DNA of 64,000 bases. Source: Cupriavidus sp. UYMMa02A. GTDB taxonomy: Bacteria; Pseudomonadota; Gammaproteobacteria; Burkholderiales; Burkholderiaceae. Positions 40,946 through 52,918 of this stretch are shown here, in pieces. The notes below the pieces were generated by a model. It had not been told where the DNA came from. It saw nothing but the letters and a program-made list of their open reading frames with translations, and did no database searches. Positions within the stretch are counted from its first letter, which is position 1. Every line of letters begins with the position of its first letter. The translations under genes were made by a program, and so were the position numbers. The stretch is from positions 1-64,000 of the forward strand of contig LRMT01000027.1 of assembly GCA_001725945.1 (NCBI GenBank), written 5' to 3'.

Positions 40946-41969
40946 TCAGTTATCGGAATTCAGTTCAAACGCTTCAGCCAGCAACTCGTAAGTGCGCAGC
41001 CGGGCGGCATAGGTCGCGGTGACGCTCAGCACGACCAGTTCGTCCGCGGCGAACTGCTCGCGCAGGGCGAGCATGCGCTCGGTCACGCGCTCGGGCGTGC
41101 CGCAGATCGTACGCGGGCGTCGCGTTCGATGATCAACTGGTCGCGCTCGGTCGGGATGTGGTTTCCGGCCTGCTCGAGCGAGGGAATCGGTGCGTTCACG
41201 CCATAGGCCATCTGCAGGCGGCGCAGGTCCACGGCGCGTTCCAGCTCGGCCGCTTCGGCGTCGGTATCGGCGCAGATCACGAAGATGGCGGCGGCGCTGT
41301 AGGGCTGTGATTCATAGCCGGACCGGAAATCTTCGCGATACTGCCGGGCGACGAGGTGGCCGCTGTGGGCATTGATGAAATGCGCAAACGCAAAGCGCAG
41401 CCCGAGGCGCGCGGCAAGCGCACCGCCGTAGTCGCTGGAGCCCAGCACCCACAGTTCGGGCTGCGTATCCACGACGGGCTGCAGCAGCACGCCCTCGGCC
41501 AGATGGCCGGCCGGCACATCGCCGCGCAGCAGGCAGGACAGGTCCCGCACCTGTTCCTCGAACTGCGCGCCACGGTCGTAGTGGCCCATCGCCACGGCCT
41601 GTGCCGTGCGCATGTCGCCGCCGGGCGCGCGGCCCACGCCAAGATCGATGCGGTTCGGGAACAGGCCTTCGAGCATGCGGAACTGTTCGGCGACCTTGAA
41701 CGGGCTGTAGTAGGGCAGCATGACACCGCCCGAGCCGAGCCGGATGCGCTGCGTGACACTGCCGATGCGCGCGAGCATCACTTCGGGCGCCGGATTGCAG
41801 ACGCCGCGCAGGCCATGGTGCTCGGCGCACCAGTAGCGCGTGTAGCCGAGCGCATCGGCCATCTGGGCGAGTTCTACGGTGGCAGCCAGCGCGTCGCGCG
41901 CGGTATGGCCGGCGATGACCGGGCTCTGGTCGAGCACGGACAGGCGCAGCGGGGTCGGGTGGTGGTCAT
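40946..41969 (-). CDS. LLM-class flavin-dependent oxidoreductase; two frame breaks
   Basis: Corrected length is about 341 residues. A bacterial luciferase-like TIM barrel using FMN or F420: [36 protein letters not shown] segment ([10 protein letters not shown]), [21 protein letters not shown] and [13 protein letters not shown] are hallmark motifs of the MsnO8/YceB-like branch. No substrate can be assigned. Bases are missing near 41958 (start region; corrected start [16 protein letters not shown]) and near 41108, after which the C-terminus reads [16 protein letters not shown] to ELNSDN. It follows coaBC by 6 bases on the same strand. Confidence 0.82.
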
Positions 41970-41975
41970 GGCGCG

Positions 41976-43176
41976 TCAGGGTTGGGCGCGGCCCGGCAGG
42001 CGCTGGCCGATCGCGGTCACGAGCTGGCGCGCCAGCGTGAGCTTGTCAGCGCGCGGCAGCCGGGTCATGCCGGCGGCATCGAACAGCACGATCTCGTTGT
42101 CGTCGAGGCCGAAGGTATGGTGGCCGATATTGCCGACCAGCAGCGGCACGCCTTTGCGCTGGCGCTTCTGCTCGCCGTACTGCTCGAGATTCTCGCTCTC
42201 GGCGGCGAAGCCGACACAGTAGGGCGCATCGGTACGCGCGGCCACGGTGGCGAGAATGTCCGGGTTCTGCACGAACTGCAGCGTCGGCGTATCGGTGGCG
42301 TTGGCCTTTTTCAGCTTCTGCTGCGAGACCTCGGCGGGGCGCCAGTCGGCCACGGCCGCGACCGCGATGAACACATCCACATCGCGCAGCTGGGCCAGCA
42401 CCGTGTCATGCATCTGCTGCGCGCTGCGCACGTCGGTTCGCACCACGCCGCGCGCGTGGGCAGGCCGGTCGGGCCGGACACCAGCAGCACTTCGGCGCCG
42501 GACTCACGCGCAGCACGGGCGATCGAAAAGCCCATCTTGCCCGAGGAAAGATTGGTGATGCCGCGCACCGGGTCGATCGCCTCGAAGGTCGGGCCGGCGG
42601 TGATCAGCACGCGCTTGCCAGCAAGCGGTTTGGGCTGGAAGAACGCGATGATGTCATCGACCAGCTCTTCCGGCTCCAGCATGCGACCGTCGCCGACTTC
42701 GCCGCAGGCTGGTCGCCGCTGCCGGGGCCCAGGATGGCGACGCCATCCGCACGCAGCTGCGCCGCGTTGCGTTGCGTCGGTGCCGCGGCCCACATCTGCC
42801 GGTTCATGGCCGGGGCCACGAGCAGCGGGCAGTCGCGCGCGATGCACAGCGTGGTGAGCAGGTCATCGCACAGGCCATTGGCCAGCTTGGCCAGGAAGTC
42901 GGTCGACGCGGGCGCGATCACGATGGCGTCGGCCTCGCGCGAGAGGTCGATGTGCGCCATGTTGTTGTCGACGCGCGCATCCCACTGCGACAGGAAGACC
43001 GGGCGGCCCGACAGGGCCTGCATGGTGACCGGGGTGATGAAATGGGTCGCCGCCTCGGTCATCGCCACCTGAACCGTGGCGCCGGCCTTGGTCAGCAGGC
43101 GGACCAGCTCGGCCGACTTGTAGCAGGCGATGCCGCCGGTCAGGCCGAGAACGATGTGCTTGCCGCGCAAATCCAT
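41976..43176 (-). CDS. coaBC: Bifunctional phosphopantothenoylcysteine decarboxylase/phosphopantothenate-cysteine ligase; two frame breaks
   Basis: Corrected length is about 400 residues. CoaC (FMN decarboxylase, first 180 residues) has [16 protein letters not shown] and the PAMNRQMW substrate clamp with [15 protein letters not shown]; CoaB follows with [20 protein letters not shown] and [19 protein letters not shown]. Together they form two consecutive steps from 4'-phosphopantothenate to phosphopantetheine in coenzyme A synthesis. Bases are missing near 42709 (GGCC read as GCC) and 42453. In E. coli dut lies next to coaBC; here dut is nearby but separated by the LLM gene. Confidence 0.95.
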
Positions 43177-43251
43177 GGAAGGCTCGTCAGAGAATGGGAT
43201 TTCGGCATGATACCGGCAGCCGCGCGGCTGCGGCGGCGGCTCGGTGCCGGC

Positions 43252-43782
43252 TCAGTGGCGGCGCACGCGCCGCAGCTCATCCACGATCAGCAGCACCGCG
43301 CCCACGGTGATGGCGCAGTCGGCGACGTTGAACGCCGGCCAGTGGTAGTTGCGCACGTAGAAATCGAGGAAGTCGATCACGTGTCCGTAGACCACGCGGT
43401 CGACCACGTTGCCGATGGCACCGCCGAGAATCAGCGACACGGCGAAGCAGAACAGCTTCTGCCCCGTATGGCGGTACAGCAGCCAGACGATGAACGCCCC
43501 GACCACGAGCCCCAGCCCGGTGAAGAACCAGCGCTGCCAGCCGCCGGCTTCGGCCAGGAAGCTGAATGCCGCGCCCTTGTTGTACACCAGGACCAGATTG
43601 AAGAAGCGCGTCACTGGGCGCGATTCGCCGTACGTGAACGTACGCACGATGACGATCTTGAAGAACTGGTCCAGCACCACCACCAGCAGGGCAAACGCCA
43701 TCCACAGCAGCGGCGTGGTGTTGCCCGAGGCCTTGTTATTGCGGCGAGCGGGGCGCGCGGAACGGGTCGTGGTCGATGCCAT
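43252..43782 (-). CDS. lspA: Lipoprotein signal peptidase
   Basis: 176 residues with four membrane segments. LspA cleaves prolipoprotein signal peptides. The catalytic Asp residues sit in the conserved C-terminal part ([18 protein letters not shown] and [16 protein letters not shown]), with the [15 protein letters not shown] and [19 protein letters not shown] segments of the family. The start ATG 43782 overlaps the ileS stop (ATGA), the classic ileS-lspA coupling. The frame is intact. Confidence 0.96.
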   Translation of the reverse strand: MASTTTRSARPARRNNKASGNTTPLLWMAFALLVVVLDQFFKIVIVRTFTYGESRPVTRFFNLVLVYNKGAAFSFLAEAGGWQRWFFTGLGLVVGAFIVWLLYRHTGQKLFCFAVSLILGGAIGNVVDRVVYGHVIDFLDFYVRNYHWPAFNVADCAITVGAVLLIVDELRRVRRH

Positions 43783-46670
43783 CAGGCATGGCTCCTGTGT
43801 TCTCCGGCGCCGAACAGGTTGCTGTCGCAGCGGCCGCAAAGGGTCGGGTGGTCCGGGTTCTGGCCGACGTCGGCACGATAGTGCCAGCAGCGTTCGCACT
43901 TCGCGTGCTCCGATGCCGCCACGGTGACAAGCAGGTCGCCAGCCTCAGGGGCGGGCGTGACCGTGGCCGCCGATGTCAGCAGCACGAAGCGCAGATCGTC
44001 CTCCAGGCTCTGCAGCGCGGCCAGCACCGGGCCACCGGCCTGGATGTTGACTTCGGCCTGCAGCGACGAGCCAATCGCGCCTTCCACGCGCACCGCCTCG
44101 AGCTGCTTCGTGACTTCCGCGCGGACTTCGCGCAGCGCGTGCCACTTCTGCAACAGGTGGTCGGCCTCATCGACGCCGGGCAGCGTGTAGTAGGTGCTGG
44201 TGAAGATGGTGTCGGTGTGGCCGGTGCCGTGCGCGAATACCTTCCAGGCTTCCTCGGCGGTGAACGACAGGAACGGCGCCATCCAGTGCAGCATGGCCTG
44301 GGTGATGTGATACAGCGCGTTCTGCGCCGCGCGGCGGGCCTTGGAGTCCACCGCGGTGGTGTAGAGGCGGTCCTTCAACACGTCCAGGTAGAAGCCGCCC
44401 AGGTCTTCCGAGCAGAAGGTCTGCAGCTTGGCCACGACGGGGTGGAACTCGTACGCGTCGTAGTGCGACAGCACTTCCTTCTGCAGGCGCTCGGTCAGCG
44501 CCACGGCGTAGCGGTCGATCTCCAGCCATTCCGAGGCCGGCAGCTCATGCTTCGCGTGGTCATAGTCGGACAGGTTCGACAGCAGGAAGCGCAGCGTGTT
44601 GCGGATGCGGCGATAGCTTTCCACCACGCGCTTGAGGATCTCGTCGGAGATCGACAGCTCGCCCGAGTAGTCGGTCGAGGCCACCCACAGGCGGATGATC
44701 TCGGCGCCCATCTTGTTGGCGATGTCCTGCGGCGACACGGTATTGCCGACCGACTTGGACATCTTGCGGCCTTCGCCGTCCACGGTGAAGCCGTGCGTCA
44801 ACAGCGCCTTGTAGGGCGGCTTGCCGTACAGCATCGAGGCGGTCAGCAGAGACGAATGGAACCAGCCGCGGTGCTGGTCCGAGCCTTCGAGGTACAGGTC
44901 CGCCAGGCGGCCGTCGGATTCATCGGCCGACGGGTCGTACAGGTCGTCGCGGTGCGAGCCGCGGATCACGGTCCAGTGCGTGGTGCCCGAATCGAACCAC
45001 ACGTCGAGCGTGTCGCGGTTCTTCTCGTACTGGGCGGCCTCGTCGCCGAGCAGTTCGGCCGGGTCCAGCGCCTGCCAGGCCTCGATGCCGTGCTGCTCGA
45101 CGCGTTTGGCGACTTCTTCCAGCAGCTCAGGCGTGCGCGGATGCAGCGCGCCGGTTTCCTTGTGCACGAAGAAGGCCATCGGCACGCCCCACTGGCGCTG
45201 ACGCGACAGCGTCCAGTCCGGGCGGTTGGCGATCATGTTGTGCAGGCGCTGCTTGCCCCACGACGGATAGAACTCGGTCGCTTCGATGCCGGCCAGCGCA
45301 GTCTCGCGCAGGGTCGGCACGGTCTTGCCGTCCTGCTCGACGGGGTCAACGTCCATGCCCGCGAACCACTGCGAGGTGGCGCGGTAGATGATCGGCGTCT
45401 TGTGACGCCAGCAGTGCATGTAGCTGTGGGTGTACTTGTGCGAGTTGAACAGGTTGCCGGACGCCTTCAGCACTTCGACGATCTTCGGGTTCGCATCCCA
45501 GATCGACAGGCCGCCGAACAGCGGCAACGTGCCCGCGTAGATACCGTTGCCCATTACCGGGCTGATGATGTCGTGGTCGCTCATGCCGTGCGCCTTGCAC
45601 GACTGGAAGTCTTCCACGCCATAGGCCGGCGCCGAGTGCACGATGCCCGAGCCGGTGTCGGTGGTCACGTAGTCGCGAGGTAGATCGGCGACAGGCGGTC
45701 ATAGCCGGCGTCCATCTTTGCCAGCGGATGATGGAAGCGGATTTCCGACAGTGCGGCGCCGGTGGTGGTCGCCACGACCTTGCCTTCGAGTTCATAGATC
45801 TTGAGCTGTTCCTCGACGCGCTCGGTGGCCAGGATCAGGTAGCCGCGCGGCGTGTCGACCAGCGCGTACTCCACTTCCGGGTGCACGTTGAGCGCCTGGT
45901 TGCTCGGGATCGTCCACGGCGTGGTGGTCCAGATCACGATCCAGCCGGGCTTGGCGTTGATCTGCTCGATCGAAAGCTTGAACGCATGCGCGAGCTTGTC
46001 GGTCTCGGCGAACGGGAAGCCCACGTCGATCGACAGGTCGACCTTGTCCTTGTACTCGACCTCGGCCTCGGCCAGTGCCGAGCCGCAGTCGAAGCACCAG
46101 TTCACCGGCTTCAGGCCGCGGAACACGTAGCCCTTTTCCATGATCTTGCCGAGGGCGCGCAGTTCGTCGGCCTCGTTGCTGTAGTTCATGGTCAGGTACG
46201 GGTGGTCCCAGTCGCCGAGCACGCCCAGGCGTCAAAGTCCACCATCTGGCGCTTGATCTGCTCGCTGGCGTAGGCACGGGCCTTGGCCTGGACTTCCTGC
46301 ACCGGCAGGCCCTTGCCGAACTGCTTTTCGATCTGGATCTCGATCGGCATGCCGTGCAGTCCCAGCCCGGCACGTAGACGGCGTCCAGTCCGGTCAGCCC
46401 GCGCGCCTTGACGATCATGTCCTTGAGGACCTTGTTGACGGCGTGCCCGATGTGGATGTCGCCATTGGCGTACGGCGGGCCGTCGTGCAGCACGAACTTC
46501 TTCGCGCCCCTGCGAGCTGCGCGGATCTTCTTGTAGAGCTGCTTTTCCTGCCACTGCTTGACCCACTGCGGTTCGCGCTTGGGCAGGTCGCCGCGCATCG
46601 GGAACGGGGTGTCCAGCAGGTTGACCGGATATTTGCTTTTCTCGGGCTTGGCGCGTTTGTCGTCGGACAT
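43782..46670 (-). CDS. ileS: Isoleucine--tRNA ligase; three frame breaks
   Basis: Corrected length is about 963 residues, class I, single-chain. Motifs: HIGH-type [11 protein letters not shown], the editing domain, KMSKS as [15 protein letters not shown], and the C-terminal zinc ribbon ([12 protein letters not shown] ... [11 protein letters not shown]). Missing bases lie near 46356 (TGCCACGGC read as TGCACGGC), 46228 (GGGCG read as GGCG on the plus strand) and 45673. As this enzyme is essential and everything else is conserved, sequence error is the simplest view. Coupled to lspA and preceded on the same strand by ribF. Confidence 0.96.
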
Positions 46671-46802
46671 GTCGATTCTCGGGGCAATTCGTTTGGCGCG
46701 CACCGGGCCGTTGATTTGGCCACGCATGGGTCGCACTTGGGGGTGCGCGCAGGAAAGACTGGATGGGGCGGAGCGCGAACCGGCACCGCAGGTGCCGGGC
46801 CG

Positions 46803-47809
46803 CTAGCTAATTCGGTCGGTGGCGGAGGTGGCGAAGTCGCGGCCGCCAGTGCCCTCGGCACGGCCGGTGGAGGCGTCCGGCGCGGTCAGGCCGAAGAAGG
46901 CGCGCGCTTCGGCGCTGTCCTTGGCGATGGCCGCGGTCAGGTCTTCCAGGTTGTCGAAGCGCGCCTCATCGCGCAGCTTCTTCATGAATTCCACCCGGAT
47001 CAGCTTGCCGTACAGGTTCTGGTTGATATCGAACAGGTGGACTTCCAGCAGCACGCGGCCGGCGTCTTCGATGGTCGGGCGCACGCCGATGCTCGCCACG
47101 CCCGGCAGCGGATGGTCGGCAATGCCGTGCACTTGCACGACGAAGATGCCGTTGACCGCCGGACGCTTGTGCGAGATGCGCAGGTTCAGCGTCGGAAAAC
47201 CGAGGTCGCGGCCCAGCTTGCGGCCGTGGATCACGTGGCCGCTGATCGCGTAGCCATGGCCGAGCAGGCGGCGTGCGTGTTCAAGGTCGCCATCGGCCAG
47301 CGCCTGGCGCACGGCCGAGCTGGAGATGCGGATGCCGCCCTCGGATACCGAGCCCATCTGCTCGACGTCGAAGCCGTAGCGCTGGCCGGCGTCCTGCAGG
47401 TAGGAGAAATCGCCGGCGCGCTTGGCGCCGAAGCGGAAGTCGTCACCGACCAGCACCCAGCGCGCATGCAGGCCGTGCCACAGCACGTTCTCGACGAACG
47501 CCTGCGGCGACTGGCCGGCGAAATGGGCGTTGAAGTGCTCCACCACCACGCGGTCGACGCCATTGCGGCGCAGGCTCTCGAGCTTGTCGCGCAGCAGGGC
47601 GATGCGGGTAGGGGCCTTGTCCGGCGTGAAGAATTCGCGCGGATGCGGCTCGAACGTCATCACGCACAGCGGCAGGCCGCGCGCGTCGGCCGCCGCGCGC
47701 GCGCGCGCAAGCAGCGACTGGTGACCGCGATGCACACCGTCGAAATTGCCGATGGTGAGCGCGCAGGCGCCCGGCTCTCGGCGTTGGGCAGGCCGCGGAA
47801 GACTTTCAC
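46803..47809 (-). CDS. ribF: Bifunctional riboflavin kinase/FMN adenylyltransferase; one frame break
   Basis: Corrected length is about 335 residues. It makes FMN then FAD. The N-terminal adenylyltransferase has the [19 protein letters not shown] motif and [13 protein letters not shown]; the C-terminal kinase has [13 protein letters not shown] and [25 protein letters not shown]. The start is likely GTG 47809 ([12 protein letters not shown]), in a different frame from the bulk because one G is missing near 47769 (GGGGCG read as GGGCG). It is followed by ileS, the usual ribF-ileS-lspA order. C-terminal tail is Ala/Thr-rich. Confidence 0.95.
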
Positions 47810-48029
47810 GGGGACGGCGGGAAATGTTTTCGGGTAAAGCGAGCATTATAAGGCGAATGGGTCTGATTGCCCCTCCCGGGTGACCATGGATCGATCCGCG
47901 CCGCTGTTTTTGTGGCGCAACCGTCCTACCGCCGTGGCGCGATGCGGTAAAAGGCGGCATGATATGCGTCACTCCAGACGCGCGGCGCACTGCCTGCGTG
48001 TGCGTCCAGGCATTCGGTCCATACATCAC

Positions 48030-49834
48030 TTGAACGCGCTGCTCAACCGGCTGTTGCCGCGATTCCTGCCGCCCCCCGGCGCCAGCTCGATACCGAGACG
48101 CGCGCCAAGCTGATGGCCATCGTCCACAAGGCGTCGCCGTCGGGGACCGTGGCGGCGGTATTGCTGCCGGCGCTGACCATCCTGGCCTTCTGGGATTCGG
48201 CCGACCATGTGGCTCTGCTCGGCTGGGGCGTGGTGATGCTGTTGCTCGCCGCCGGCGGGGTGTGGTTCTACCTGGGCTACCAGCGCGACGGGGCCGCCAT
48301 GAGCCGCTCTGCGCACACGCGCAAGTGGTGGGCCAATATGCGCGCCGTGGCGTTCCTGACCGGAATCACATGGGGCAGTTCGGCGCTGCTTCACATGTAT
48401 ACGGGTTCGACGACGTTCTCGAGCGTGCTTTACCTGCTCAGCCTTGGCGTGCTGGCCGGCGGCGCGGTATCGCAGGCGCCCGTGCCATCGAACCTCGCCT
48501 ATGCCGGCGTGCCGATCCTGGTACCGAACCTGCTGATGGCGGAAATTGCGTTTCCGGGCCATGGCATCTACGTACAGTTGCTGCTGGTCATCTATGCACT
48601 GATGCTGGGTCGCCACGCGCTGGGCTTGCAGGGCACGCTGGTCAGGGCAATCCAGCTCGAGGGCGACAGCCGCCGCCTTGCCAAGCGGTTCGAGGAAGAG
48701 AAGGAGCGCGCGCTGCACGCGAGCGAGGAAAAGTCGCGCTTCCTGGCCGCGGCCAGCCACGACCTGCGCCAGCCCGTGCATGCGCTCGTGATGCTGGTGG
48801 AAGCGCTGCGCGCGCGCAACCAGTCCACGGTGCTGCACCCACTGGTGGAGCAGGTGGCGGCCGGTACGCAGACGATCGACCTGCTGTTCCGCTCGTTGCT
48901 CGACCTGTCCAAGCTGGAAGGCCGTAAGGTGCTGCCCACGCTGGAGCCGTGCGAGTTGAGCGCGCTGATCCGCGACGTGATGAGCCAGTTCGCCGCCGAC
49001 GCGCGCGAAAGCGGCCTGACATTGACGCCGCGCGTCCCCGACGAACTCTATGCGATGGCCGAACCGGTGCTGCTGCGCCGCGCGCTGTTCAACCTGGTGC
49101 AGAACGCGCTGCGCTATACCAGGCGCGGCGGCGTGCTGATCACGGCGCGCCAGCGCCGCAAGCACGTGCGGCTGGAAGTGTGGGACACGGGCGCAGGCAT
49201 CATGCCCGATCACCTGCCGGATATCTTTTCGCCGTACTACCAGGTCCACAACCCGCAGCGCGACCCGTCGCAGGGCCTGGGTCTGGGCCTGGCGATCTTC
49301 AAGGAGTGCGTGCGCCTGATGCGGGGTACCTACGGCGTGCGTTCGGTGCCCGGCAAGGGTTCGGTATTCTGGTTCGCACTGGGCCCCGTCCCAGAGGAAA
49401 CGGTGGCCGCCGTGCGCGAGACACGGGCCGTGGCCGCTGCCCAGGAGTCCAAGCCGGACAAGCTGGACGGGACGGTGCTCGTGGTCGACGACGATACCCA
49501 GATCCGCAAGGCGTGGATCGCGCTGATGGAAGCGTGGGGCATCCGCGTCGCCTGTGCCGCGCATGGCGCGGAAGCTGACAAGCTGTTTGCCAGGGGTTTG
49601 CGGCCGGACATTATTTTCTGCGACCTGCGGCTGCCGGGCAGCGAGAACGGCCTGGACCTGCTGGAGCGCTGGCAGAACACCCAGCCGCAGGCGCGCAGCG
49701 CATTGCTGACCGGAGATCTGAAGTCCGCTGCGCTGGTGGCGGCGGAAGAGGCGGGATACTTCGTGCTGTCAAAGCCCGTGGACCCGGCGGCACTGCGATT
49801 GCTGTTGCGCCGCTGGCTGCGCCCAGCGGCCTGA
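48030..49834 (+). CDS. Membrane hybrid histidine kinase with C-terminal receiver; one frame break near the start
   Basis: Corrected length is about 601 residues from TTG 48030; an ATG at 47964 is an alternative start. An N-terminal domain of 5-6 membrane helices (residues ~40-185) is followed by a coiled linker, HisKA dimerisation/phospho-acceptor ASHDLRQPVHALVML (His in SHDLRQP), HATPase_c (NLVQNALRYT, VWDTGAGI, GLGLGLAIFK) and a receiver (VLVVDDDTQIR, FCDLRLPG with phospho-Asp, VLSKPVDP). A G is missing near 48078 (CCGGGCGCC read as CCGGCGCC), leaving an apparent start at 48113. The signal is unknown. The LuxR response regulator just downstream on the opposite strand is its likely partner. 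Confidence 0.85.
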
Positions 49835-49866
49835 CGGCGCGGAGCAGACCAGACAGCGGTATGGCC

Positions 49867-50526
49867 TTACTGGCGCAGGCGGAAACGCTCCATGCGCGAC
49901 ATCACCTGCATGCGCGTCCGTACGCCAAGGCGCTGCAGAATGGCCGACACATGTTCCTTCACGGTGTTCTCGGTCAGTCCGAGCCGGCGCGCGATGACCT
50001 TGTTTGGCAGCCCTTCGAGCACCAGTGCGAGTACCGAGCCCTGTCGCGGCGTCAGGCCGAGCTCGGCCGGCGTGACGGGGATGCCATGGGTCGGACCGAA
50101 GGATTGGGCGCGGCCGCTGAGGGCTTCGTCGGTCGGGAACGAGGTGTCGCCGGCCAGCACCTTGCGCACGGCCGAGGTAAAGGCGTGGGCATCGAGGTGC
50201 TTGCCCACGAATCCGCAGGCCGACAACGCGCGTGCGCGTCCGACGATTTCAGGCGTCGCTTCGGCGGACATGAAGATGAAACGCGCGCCCGGGATGACGG
50301 TCTTGAACGTCTGCATGGCATCGAACCCGGTGCCATCGTTCAGCCAGATGTCGAGCAGCACGATATCCGGGCGCAGGCCCTGCTGAAGGCTGGTCAGCGC
50401 TTCCCTGGCGCTGCCGGCTGCGTGGACTGCAACATCAGGCATGACTTCCGTCAGAAATGCGGTAGTGCCTGACAAGGCCATAGGATGATCATCGACCACC
50501 AACAACGTCGGTGCTGCGTTCGACAT
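49867..50526 (-). CDS. LuxR/NarL-family response regulator
   Basis: 219 residues. Receiver domain at 1-125 (LLVVDDHPMALSGT acidic pair, phospho-Asp in VLLDIWLNDGTG, then FMSAEAT and the Lys of FVGKHLDA); C-terminal LuxR helix-turn-helix (LTPRQGSVLALVLEGLPNKVIA, LTENTVKEHVSAILQRLGVR). It converges tail to tail with the hybrid kinase, 32 bases apart, so the pair is best read as one phosphorelay in which this is the DNA-binding output. The upstream region has no obvious promoter box. The frame is intact. Confidence 0.9.
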   Translation of the reverse strand: MSNAAPTLLVVDDHPMALSGTTAFLTEVMPDVAVHAAGSAREALTSLQQGLRPDIVLLDIWLNDGTGFDAMQTFKTVIPGARFIFMSAEATPEIVGRARALSACGFVGKHLDAHAFTSAVRKVLAGDTSFPTDEALSGRAQSFGPTHGIPVTPAELGLTPRQGSVLALVLEGLPNKVIARRLGLTENTVKEHVSAILQRLGVRTRMQVMSRMERFRLRQ

Positions 50527-50762
50527 GCTAATTCCCGTCTAATTTCCCGTTTCGCCCTTGTTGTCACCGGCTTGTACAAAGCCGGAGCGTGGGCGTAGGG
50601 CCCACTCTATCAGAGGGTGCGAAGCGTCACAATCCATCAAATGGGGTTAACGAACCGGTTGTCGCATGCCGTTTGCACGTCCGGTCTCCGCTTGTCGTGA
50701 ATTAAGTGCCTAATGTATTCGCTTTGCCAGAGTTTAGCGCCTTCGCTTGGTAGAATTGCGCG

Positions 50763-51427
50763 ATGAAAAAATCGTCATCCTGATTTCAGGGCGCGGCTCC
50801 AATATGGAAGCCATCGTCCGGGCGTGCGCGGCGGGGGGCTGGCCGGCGCGCATCGCCGCAGTCATCTCCAACCGGCCGGACGCGGCCGGGCTGCAGTTTG
50901 CCAAGGCCCACGGCATTGCTGCCAGCGTGGTCGACCACCGCCAGCATCCCGACCGCGCGAGCTTCGACGCCGCGCTGGCCGAGGCCATCGACGCCTATGA
51001 GCCCGATCTGGTCGTGCTGGCCGGGTTCATGCGTATCCTGACCGCCGGGTTCGTCGACCACTATGCCGGTCGGCTGCTCAATATCCATCCGTCGCTGTTG
51101 CCATGCTTCCCGGGCCTGAATACCCACAAGCAGGCGCTCGACGCTGGCGTGAAGCTGCACGGCGCCACCGTGCATTTCGTCACGCCGGAACTCGATTATG
51201 GCCCAATTGTGATTCAGGCAGCTCTTGATGTGTCGCCCGTCGACACCCCTGAGAGCCTTGCCGCCCGCCTGCTCGACTGCGAGCATGTGATTTATCCCCG
51301 CGCCGTGCAATGGTTCGTCGAAGGACGCCTGCAAGTCCAGAACGGGGTCGTACACGTCAATCCGGCCGAGCCGCAGCTGCTCATGGCCATCTCCGCCGGG
51401 GTACCGGCGGCAGGAGCAAAGCCATGA
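50763..51427 (+). CDS. purN: Phosphoribosylglycinamide formyltransferase (GART); start-codon frame break
   Basis: Corrected length is about 221 residues. It formylates GAR with 10-formyl-THF in purine synthesis. Motifs: KIVILISGRGSNMEAIV, VISNRPDAAGL, LAGFMRILTAGFV, LNIHPSLLPCFPGLNTHKQAL (catalytic Asn-His) and HFVTPELDYGPIVIQAA with the catalytic Asp. ATG 50763 is followed by six A residues, while the protein needs seven (ATGAAAAAAATC), so one A is missing at 50766-50771. An alternative TTG at 50747 is in frame but has no supporting evidence. The stop overlaps rsmB (ATGA). Confidence 0.95.
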
Positions 51428-52843
51428 GCCGTCATCAAGCAGGGGCGCGTCCGGCGCCAAGGAAGCCCGTCAACCTGCGCGGGCCCGAAAGTCCAGTCCA
51501 ATTCGCAAGTCGGAGTCGGCCCGATCCGCGCACGGCGGTCCGGGCGCGGATGGTCAGCACACGCGTTCGCCGAGCGGGCTGCACGCCTCGCACATCCAGC
51601 ATATCGACCGGCTGCTGGGCAAGGTCATGTTGTTCGCGCGCCCGGCCGACGCCGTGGTGAGCTATTACTTCCGCGAGAACAGCAAGCTGGGCCATCGCGA
51701 GCGGGGCATCATCGCCGAAGCCGTCTACGCGGTGCTGCGCCGGCGCGTGGAGTTCGGCCAGTTTGCCGAAAGCGGGACCGGTTCGGCATCTCGCCGCCTG
51801 GCGTTGCTGGGCCTGGCCGCCACCCTCGGCCGTGACGTATTGACGCCTTTCCTGTACCCCGACGAGGGCGAGTGGCTGGATCGCCTGACCACGATCGAGC
51901 GCACGAGCCTGTCGCCGCGCGTGCGCGCCAACTTGCCCGAGTGGCTGTTCGATGATCTGGTGGCGCGCCACGGCGAGGCATTTGCCTCGGCGCTCGGCGA
52001 TGCCTGGCTGCGCCCGGCCCCGCTGGACCTGCGCGTGAACCTGGCCAAGGCCACTCGCGAGGAAGTACTGGCCGAGCTGGAGGCCGCGGGCCTGCAAGCC
52101 GAGCCTACGCCGATGGCCCCCGCCGGCATCCGCATGCGCGGCAAGCCGGCGCTGAACCAGTTGCCACTGTTCGTGAACGGCCTGGTGGAGGTTCAGGACG
52201 AGGGCAGCCAGTTGCTGTGCAATCTGGTGGGAGCCAAGCGCGGAGAGATGGTTGTCGATTTCTGTGCGGGCGCGGGTGGCAAAACACTGGCGCTGGGCGT
52301 GGCCATGCGTTCGACTGGCCGGCTCTATGCCTTCGACGTGTCGGAAAAGCGGCTCGCCAACCTCAAGCCGCGCCTGGCGCGCAGCGGGCTGTCGAACGTG
52401 CACCCGGTGCTGATCGACTCGGAGCGCGATGCCAAGATCAAGCGCCTCGCGGGAAAAATCGACCGCGTGCTCGTGGATGCCCCGTGCAGCGCCTCGGCAC
52501 CCTGCGTCGCAATCCGGACCTGAAATGGCGGCAGAGCCCGGAATCCGTGCTGGAGCTGACCGCCAAGCAGAGCGCGATCCTGGAAGCGGCGGCGCGCCTG
52601 GTAAAGGGTGGCGGACGTGTTGTGTACGCCACATGCAGCGTGCTGGAAGCCGAGAACGAGGCGATCGTGCGCAGTTTCCTCGCTGCTCACCCCAATTTTC
52701 GCCTGATCCCGGCGGAGCAGGTCCTCGCTGAGCAGAAGATCGAAGTGCCATCGTTGCCGGCAGAAGGCGGCATGTTCGCACTATTTCCGCACCTCCATCA
52801 GACTGACGGTTTCTTCGCCGCAGTGCTGGAGCGTACGCAGTAA
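51424..52843 (+). CDS. rsmB: 16S rRNA (cytosine-C5) methyltransferase RsmB-type; two frame breaks
   Basis: Corrected length is about 473 residues. The N-terminal NusB-like domain is DRLLGKVMLFARPADAVV and onwards; the SAM-binding domain has VVDFCAGAGGKTLALG, the catalytic VDAPCSGLGTLRRNPD loop (Cys nucleophile) and YATCSVLEAENE. RsmB methylates C967 of 16S rRNA. A base is missing near 51550 (N-terminal part) and near 52491, where AGCGGCCTC reads AGCGCCTC; the second falls exactly at the catalytic motif. Start ATG 51424 overlaps purN; N-terminal 45 residues are Arg/Pro-rich. Confidence 0.92.
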
Positions 52844-52918
52844 TCCCTCCCTCCCGCCGGCAATCGCGCGACATGCGCGGCTGCCGGTGCGGCGCAAAGT
52901 GTTCAGGCAGATCCCCAC

